Shown in pieces: positions 57,136 to 64,000 of a DNA stretch of 64,000 nt; within the stretch, counting starts at the first letter, position 1; every line of letters starts with the position of its first letter. Under the pieces are notes generated by a model. That model did not search any database. It had not been told where the DNA came from and saw nothing but the letters and a program-made list of their open reading frames with translations. The DNA is taken from the NCBI GenBank assembly GCA_021904315.1, contig CM038919.1:13695666-13759665 (forward strand), read 5' to 3'. Made by a program: the position numbers and the translations under genes. This DNA is from Sphagnum magellanicum (lineage: Eukaryota; Streptophyta; Sphagnopsida; Sphagnales; Sphagnaceae).

Positions 57136-58164
57136 ACAGATCCGGTAAATCTTGATATGTTCAAACTTGAAAATGCAGATGAATATGTTTGTCTACAAGT
57201 TCCTATTTATATAGATGAGTCTATTCAACCAATAATTATTTTAGAGGGTTCTATAGTCAATGTTGTTGATGTGGTTGTGGATACCACTTGATGGAGAAGA
57301 AGATGATGGAATCAACAATTTCAAAGAGTTTGACTCAAACTCTAATAATGAAAATTAGTGCATTTGTTACAATAATTAGATGGACAATAGATTTTTTGGT
57401 TGAGTTTCAAGTTCAAAAAAATAGCAATACATGTGAATTGTATAAAGATGTTCAAAATTTCTTCAAACTTGTGGCTTTAATTTGGAATAAATTGTAATGT
57501 CATGTGAAATTTGTACAAAAGTAGTAGGTATAATAGTATGGCCAGTTTTCATTTTGCCCAATTTTTGCTTTAATGTGCAAGTTCTTAGTCCAATAATGAA
57601 AATTTTGTTGGAGTTTTTCATTTTCAATGATGCTTGAAGCTAAACAAGTCACATTGAAATGTACATAATTGTATAATTGTGTTGAAATTATTAGCATTAT
57701 ATTAAACTTGGATATGGTAATGTTATGTGAAAAACTTAGCTAAGAGCTCATCAAAAGAATAATAATTTGCTAATTTTCATGTTGTTTTCATGTTCATTGG
57801 AAAAATAAACAAACTAAAGGATGTACATTTGGCACATCAAGTACTTAAAGTAGCACTATCTATGACTTAAAAACCAACACATGTGACAAGTTAAATGCCA
57901 CATTGGAAATAGAGTAACTAAAATTAGTCACATTACTACTTATGGTGCCATAGTGGTAGCATAAAATGGTCCATGTGTAACTGGCATTGTCTGATATGAC
58001 TAAAAAATGGTGCACATTTAATCATATCATACCTACCTAGTTTTTGGTGGGGGGCAAACCAGACACAAAGTTTCCCCTTTAGTCATTTTAAACAAGTAAC
58101 TCAATCAAGTTAATCATTATAGTCACAATACTAGGGGTATAAAAGACATGGTTTTGTTGTAGTG

Positions 58165-59950
58165 TTTTGATATAAAGTTGTTGATTGCTAAAAAACTTAG
58201 TGATTAGATAAGGAGGAATATTTTTCCTTTTCTTTGTTGTTTTTCATTGAGGTTCATCTTCTTGAACATTCTAAACCCAAAACAAGTCCCATCTTTTGCA
58301 TTCTTCCACATGTTCATGAAATACATGTTTTTTCCAAAGAAGATGTCCCATGGTTTGGTTATAGCTTAGAAAACTTTTATTTTTCCCATGTGAAACATTA
58401 ATAACAAGTGGATTGTAAAGGTAGACAATACATTGCATGGGTACATTCACAGTAAAAGGAGCCAACAAAGTTGTTGACAATGCTTAAAACTACATTTACA
58501 TTACTTTGAAAAATCACCATTAATTATATTTAATGAATTATTTATCCATAATTTGTAATTTTGTTTTGGTGTTCATGAAATTGGACTCCTATGAATTTGG
58601 AGGCATTTCACTATGTTATTAGAGTCCTTTGTCATACACAAAACACTTGTTGACAAGGTCCTTTTTAATGACTATAAATTTGAAGGTGTTTTTTGTTATT
58701 CAAACCTTCATCAAATGTTCTCAAATTTATTGTGGGTTCTACTATACTTCATAATAAGGGCCACATGTGTTTATATTTTTAAATGCACATGTATTGAATC
58801 CTTTTAACAAATGTTGTTGATTTTGATTATGAACATCTTTAATGGTCAAAAAAGTTCAAAATTTGTCATCATGGTTAAAAACAAAATTATACATTTGATT
58901 ATAATCTAGGTCCTCATGAAAAAATAGAAATAAATTATTATAATATGAGTCATGTTTGGTTTCAATATTAATATCCAGTCCCAAAAATTACATTTAAAAT
59001 GTAGTCCTTGGTAAGGACTTTGACCTTGGTGGTCGTGGTTCCTTTTATTGTGTTTTTACCCACATGATTTGGGGATTATAAGAATTAATTTTTGCACCAT
59101 CATTAAGAACAAAAAACCCCCAATAACTTGCAATATGATGCCAAGGATACCACATGTTTTAGTTGGCCAAAAGTTGTGGATAAAGAAATGCCCAAGATGC
59201 ATCTCCCTCACTATTTGACTTAATATTTGATGCTTCTTGTGAACCTTGAATTATATTTTTAGTAGGAGACAAAAATTCACCATACTCATCATTGTTAAGG
59301 TGAATGCCACTTGTAGATGCCATCAATAGCTACTATGTTTGTTTAACTACCATAGGTACACAATAGGAGCAAACAACTTGAAAAATTTGGATGGGCATGG
59401 GCAATACAAAGTTGTAACATCCTAACAATTGCAACATGAACACAACATGATGAAAACTCTTTAAGGAGTACCAAAATTTTGTCACAAGGTCACCTTTTTC
59501 ATGTCCTTGTCCTTGAAGAATCAATTTACGGAAGGCAATCCAAAGTGACATGTGGCCCAAGTTATTTATAGGGGTACCCTTTCGCTTAGTTTTTAAACCC
59601 AAAAATAGTTCTTGGGTTCATGATCCATGTAGACATGTTGAGGTTATTCAATGCAAAATTAGGATCAATGGTTTAGTTAATGCACGTGGTTAGTAAGAAA
59701 TTAATGAACGGGTTTTCCAAATTTGGTTTTTGTCATGTAATCATTTTGTTTCATTGATCCTTTGATTCTTCTTTAAAGGTCATGATGCTCAGTATTGTTG
59801 GGTTTCTCTCTTCATGTACACTAGCATCTAGTTGTGGTGCTTAGGAAACCTTGTGTGCGAGGAATGCCACCACATAACAGGGCCAATGATGAAGAAAAGA
59901 CAAGATGACTCTGAAAGTGATGGAAGGTTTAGTAACAACATTGCAAAGCT
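58165..59950. other. AT-rich intergenic DNA
   Basis: Only short motif-free frames (up to 89 codons). No transposon domain or RNA gene is recognised. Confidence 0.5.
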
Positions 59951-59953
59951 CTT

Positions 59954-60517
59954 CGATCAGAGCGGAAAACTCTCGCAGAGCAAGAAGCCCATGCATTGGC
60001 AACTTTAGTTCAAATTGCTAATACTTCTACTTTTGAAGATGGTGCAAAGCATGTAGAACATCAAATGTCTTACTTTGGTAAAAAACTTATGGTTCATGTT
60101 ATGCACGAGATGAGCCCTCAAGACATGTAATGGAGGAGAAAAGCTTGGTCAAAGCTCATGGAAGCTCCAAAGATTCAATCCTTGATGCTTGACGAATTGG
60201 CGTGTCTGATTCAAGTAATCGAAAGGATATGCATCATTGAAAACCTCTTTCATAGTTTGAGTAATAGGGTTAGGGCCTTGAAGAGAGATGGAGTGAGAGC
60301 ACAATGGATGGTTTGTAGTATGGCAATTTTTAAAAACATCAAGAGTGGAAGGATAGTCGCAAAAAATTTGGGTGTTGATAGGCGATTTTTGTGCAAGGCA
60401 ATGAAGAAGAGAGGTAAACTTTTGAGCTTCAACATGCCTTTGTGGGGCATTGAGGAGCAATTTCCAAGGTCAGATTCACTTGGTGTGAGTGTGAAAGAAT
60501 TGGTGCAAGGTTGGTGA
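59954..60517 (+). pseudogene. Transposon-like protein with HTH-like segment, one internal stop
   Basis: One frame runs 188 codons to TGA at 60515-60517 with a single TAA at 60128-60130. It begins around RSERKTLAEQEAHALATLV, continues through a basic patch, and near the end has GRIVAKNLGVDRRFLCKAMK. This has the spacing of a helix-turn-helix with a conserved LGVDRR, followed by ELVQGW. After the stop, other frames continue with ETTISP-like and HYFQESQV-like fragments, so it was once longer. Proteins of this layout exist as multi-copy hypothetical genes in land plants and are probably transposon-encoded; I cannot name the family. It has fewer lesions than the CACTA or hAT relics here. Confidence 0.5.
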
Positions 60518-60599
60518 ACTTTGGAGATGACCATTAGTCCGTTTGCATAAGGGAGTGAAAAAGTACATCACACACTTGTGACATTACTTCCAAGAGTCT

Positions 60600-62091
60600 C
60601 AGGTAGATTTTGTCTTTTTTTTTAAAGCTTGTTGTTGTTTCTTGTCATCACAAGCTATGCATGCATTTTGGTTAGGGTTTTTTTAGTTCTGAAAGTCACT
60701 CCAAAAGAACTTGAATTCATATAGGTCAAATTTTATGATTACTGTAAACTTTGTGTTTCAAACTTTTTGAATATATTAATTTTTGGACATTCTCGTGAGT
60801 TGTTAAAACTTTTGAAATCTCAAGTAACTATTTTTCAAAGTTCTTAAATGAAGCAATTGCAAGACTTGAGTTGCTTTATTTTACAAAAAAATTAACTTGA
60901 ATGTGTTTTTTGCAAGTGTTCCTTTATCACCAGATTTGATGCATCATTGAAACTAAGATGTAGATGTGGGATTCTAACCACTTTTCATTATATTTGCCAT
61001 CACAACATCCTATTTTGCATTGTCTTTCAAAACACATAAACAACCATCCCCTACATTTATAACTTTATGGGAATGTCATGTTTTATTAAGGTGAGTTATC
61101 ATTTGAAGTGTTTGAACCTATAAATTTTTCAATTTAGACACCATCTTTTCCTTTGGAAGTGATTAAAAGTTCTAGGATTATAGGGTTCTTTTACATCCCA
61201 TGTTGCAACTCCTTTTCCTACCATTATTGAACAGACAAGTGTGATTTTGTAATCCTTTTTTTGAGTCTAGCTAGGGTTTAGGGTCTTGGCAAGGTAACAA
61301 AATTATTCATAGTCATACTATGTTGTCATTTAAGGGTATTGTTGTCTTGGAAGAAGGCAGATCATGCCCATAGTCCTATATTACAAATTCCTTAAATTAT
61401 AATGGTTTTGGTATATACTAGAGAAGGATCCTACATTTGTATTATATTTGCCCTCAAGGACTTGGGTCTTGGGTATAGGTAACTTCTGCTCCTACTTGGG
61501 AGAAATTGGTAATCTTGGATTGAATTTAAGAAATATGGATTTCTCCTTCTGTTTCTAATTTTGCTATTATTGTTTCCTCAGCAATTTTGCTGCTTGTTGA
61601 GGGTCAATACTTCCTCTCATTACAATATCCTCTTGTCTTCTTTACCTCTTCTATAAAGTTTCTTTCTCTTCATCATCATTAAACTTAGACATCAGAACTA
61701 CTCTTTTGGTTGTCTTAGTCTCTGGCTACTTCTCCTTCTTAAGAGAGATGTGTGTAGAGTTCAAAGGCCTTTTGTTCTTAATGAACCTCTCCCTCAAACT
61801 ATTTCTTCTTCTTTTGTTCTCTTAAGGTTGCTCTGCCTTCGTCTTCTTCTCATGTGATTCTGCTCCATGTAATGGAAACCATTTCTGAAACATAATTTTG
61901 AAAGGACTATGGCAGAATGGTATACATCCTTTTTGGGTTATCTTTTGGTTGTTCCCACAATCATGTTTTTCTAACACTTCTCCCATCTGATTAATTCTTT
62001 AACTAGTTGAGAATACATGATTGTAGCCCAATTAACAAACACTCCATGATCTGTTCTAAAGATCATCTAGAGTAGACTTATTGCTAAAATA
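60600..62091. other. T-rich intergenic or retroelement 3' region
   Basis: No gene recognised. Pyrimidine-rich runs (TTCTTCTTCTTTTGTTCTC at about 61802) would be polypurine on the minus strand, downstream of the gypsy remnant. They could include its polypurine tract or LTR, but no LTR pair is visible within the window. Confidence 0.35.
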
Positions 62092-62502
62092 TTACACCTT
62101 ATCCTTTTGGTAAATAATTGGTAGAATGGTAGCAATTCTATCAGCATACTTTGACCTCATCTTTTTCAATACCCACCCTTCATTGGTATTGTAAGTGTCA
62201 AGTACTCTATTTGATATTTCTGCCAATGTTATTTTGGCATCAGACATTTTTGCTTGGTCTACCTTTGTCTCTCCTATATGGCAGATTCTAAAAACTTCTA
62301 CCAACATGTGTTTATCTATTATTCTCTGCTCCTCCCCCAACATAACCTTGATTATATTATGCACAAGATCCAACTTCAAGTTGTTCATAAATTTAACCAA
62401 AATGTTGTGGTGAAGTGTCTTGCATTCAATATCAAACAGGCCTACCAATCTAGTTATAAATGCCCAAGCTCGTATTTCCTTTCTAGAGCTAGTCCAAAGC
62501 AA
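62092..62502 (-). CDS. Uncharacterised 136-residue open frame, probably retroelement 3' ORF
   Basis: Minus-strand frame of 136 codons (initiation codon uncertain; the first in-frame ATG-like start is taken) with complex composition: WAFITRLVGLFDIECKTL, VEVFRICHIGETKVDQAKM and ISNRVLDTYNTNEGWVLKKM. It lies about 1.2 kb downstream, on the same strand, of a Ty3/gypsy integrase end, with a short basic coiled-coil-like frame (62826-63068) between. No domain is recognised. It could be a 3' accessory ORF of the element or part of a separate nested element. It is intact over its length. Confidence 0.35.
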   Translation of the reverse strand: MLWTSSRKEIRAWAFITRLVGLFDIECKTLHHNILVKFMNNLKLDLVHNIIKVMLGEEQRIIDKHMLVEVFRICHIGETKVDQAKMSDAKITLAEISNRVLDTYNTNEGWVLKKMRSKYADRIATILPIIYQKDKV

Positions 62503-62825
62503 AATGTTTTTCAGATTGCCATTGTAACTATGCTTTGTTGGAGTAAAGACATACGTAATCTCATCATCTTAATGAGTATGCACTTTCTTCCCGCACAAAT
62601 TTGTAGCCATTACTTGCCAACTTATTTTCTTTGTGTGCTTCTTATTGGGAATATGAATTCTTTTTTAAATGTGTTCCTAAGTATGTTCCTCTTGATGTAA
62701 TGGCAATTATTGCTATTGTTGCAAATCGTCCTCCTGATGGTCTTTTTCAAAATTCAAAATAAAAATGGGACCGACTTGTTCATTAGGACCTGCCTATCTT
62801 CTAGGGTTTCTAAAATTATATCTCC

Positions 62826-63068
62826 TTAATGTTTCTTTATAATCCTTCTTGTTTTTTCTGATTGCTTCAAAAAAAATTTCAAATTTGGATTGAAAGATTT
62901 ATGAAAAGAAGAAGAAGAATAAAATGGAGAAGAAAAAGGCGGACCTCTTTCTAAAAACCTAGATTGTAGAGGCAAAATGTTTGTAAATTTTTGTTGTTTT
63001 CTTAATCTCTCTTGCTCCTCTTTCAACTTCTGCAACTTCTCTTTAAATTGTTTTTGTAATTTTTTCAC
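62826..63068 (-). other. Short basic coiled-coil-like frame
   Basis: 80 codons starting MKKLQKQFKEKLQKLKEEQE, a strongly helical Lys/Glu/Gln heptad pattern, then a Phe/Ser-rich tail. It is either a fragment of a structural (gag-like or accessory) protein of the neighbouring element or an A-rich artefact. Confidence 0.25.
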
Positions 63069-63675
63069 AAGACTTTCCTAAACACTCATTCTAGAGACAA
63101 AAAAAATTGAAACCTATTCGTAGAAAACAAAAACAAAGACTCGCTGTAGTGTTTGCTACCTTTTGAAACATTATCACCTTGTTTCATGAAGTGGCATTTC
63201 ACTTTTCATTTTAAGGCCAATGTTTTAATGATTTGTATTTTTTTCAAATTGTTTGACACTTGTTGTCTCCTTAAATTCACATTGACATCAACATGGGCTA
63301 TAGTAAATACTTTTTGACCAAATAATTCTATGGATGTGGTACTAGGTAATTCTGATGACACTCCTAAATATGATGACATGGTGTTGTCTACACTATAGAT
63401 TCCTTCTAACCCATGCTGAGTCTCAAATCAACAAAATTTTGTTATGATGTCACTGACTTATCTACCCCATAATCCAGTAATTATAAATTTGCATAATCAT
63501 GGTCTAGTATTTGTTTATAACCTATTGGTTAATCAAATTTACCAGGGTGTTTTTAAACTACTTACTAATCAATCCCAATAATCTTTGTTTTTCTTTAATC
63601 TTTTAAATTTTCATCAAATATTTCTTCCATGTAGTCTTCATCTATGGATGGTAAAGAGTTCTAATTCTCTGAACT

Positions 63676-64000
63676 TTAAATCCCTTTCATTATCTGATCC
63701 ACATATGTATATGGTTTCAATTTATTAACATTGACCAATATTGGGTTTAGTTCAAAATTGTTAATAGAAGCAAGAAGAACAATATTATTAGGTAAACAAT
63801 ATTGTACCCTGAATGGACCAAGCCATTTTTTCTTGAATTTGCCCATATATGTTTTTTTCCTTTGGGAAACCATAAAACATAATTTCCAAATTGAAACTTT
63901 TTCTTAGTATTTTTTTGTTCACTCCACAGAAATCTATTCCATTGGTTGGCTCCCATGTTGGTCTGAGATTTCAATTTGTTCTCTTGTAACTTTTCCAATT
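63676..64000 (-). pseudogene. Ty3/gypsy integrase C-terminal end (GPY/F module), truncated by window edge
   Basis: Two overlapping minus-strand frames joined by a frameshift near 63850 encode FQFGNYVLWFPKGKK, followed by KFKKKWLGPFRVQYCLPN and VNVNKLKPY. The KW.GPF..Q motif with a following LKPY is the GPY/F module at the C terminus of Ty3/gypsy integrases. The upstream catalytic core lies beyond the right edge of the window. No chromodomain follows before the stop at 63676. Confidence 0.75.

Larger units (their letters stand above)
51735..58164 (+). mobile_element. Degenerate CACTA (En/Spm) transposon, 5' end not found
   Basis: Transposase relics run left to right, and the element closes at 58145-58164 with CATGGTTTTGTTGTAGTG, the complement of CACTACAACAAAACCATG. 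That is a typical plant CACTA terminus. No matching CACTA start was located to the left, so it is 5'-truncated, or its left end is too diverged to see. The 3-bp target duplication therefore cannot be checked. The strand is that of the transposase. Confidence 0.75.

Noticed and set aside
1..64000. CRISPR array, bacterial operon, organelle DNA insertion or rRNA genes
   Set aside because: No regularly spaced identical repeats with unique spacers, no polycistronic frames, and no stretch recognised as plastid, mitochondrial or ribosomal RNA sequence.

Overview
The window looks like nuclear DNA of a land plant. Genes are intron-split and sparse, dehydrin (LEA group 2) K-segments are present, one gene encodes a class II plastid-type PRPP synthetase, and the intergenic space is AT-rich and full of decayed plant-type transposons (hAT, CACTA/EnSpm, Ty3/gypsy, pogo/Tigger) and short retroposons. 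No operons, ribosome binding sites, CRISPR arrays or phage genes are visible. The Tigger relic and the dehydrin style hint at a non-seed plant (bryophyte, lycophyte or fern), but this is an inference; species and chromosome cannot be read from the sequence.

Five host genes can be supported, all on the minus strand. (1) A two-exon acidic dehydrin-like gene (12245-13068) has a canonical K-segment. (2) A large Gly/Thr-rich dehydrin-like gene (22065-23426) has three degenerate K-like segments and two nested tandem-repeat systems. (3) A proline/serine/arginine-rich small protein (33414-34166) has a weak resemblance to SIAMESE-type CDK inhibitors. (4) A ribose-phosphate pyrophosphokinase, PRS3-like, has eight exons that could be resolved to the base (37514-40399). 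(5) A short-chain dehydrogenase/reductase resembles the plant pterin-aldehyde-reductase-like group, with six exons including one GC-AG intron (44385-47396; first exon tentative).

Layout: 0-16 kb has dispersed short repeats, a tRNA-derived SINE, one hAT relic and dehydrin 1. 16-22 kb is AT-rich with a second hAT relic. 22-24 kb holds dehydrin 2. 24-33 kb is AT-rich and holds one GC-rich, TIR-bounded pogo/Tigger element. 33-47.5 kb is the gene-rich block. 47.5-64 kb is AT-rich with a SINE-like head, a CACTA relic with a recognisable 3' terminus, a helix-turn-helix-like transposon pseudogene, and the end of a Ty3/gypsy element running off the right edge.

The most noteworthy unexplained structure is a short repeat family built around the palindrome AGCCAAATTTGGCT. 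It occurs in about nine copies, in both orientations, only in or next to the gene-bearing parts, and a copy lies 0.5-0.95 kb upstream of the start codon of three of the five genes. The genes do not form an obvious pathway. The two dehydrin-like genes share a C-terminal motif and are probably paralogues. I found no convincing new multi-gene system; the candidates for novelty are the repeat family, a near-perfect intronic hairpin, and the dehydrin repeat architecture.
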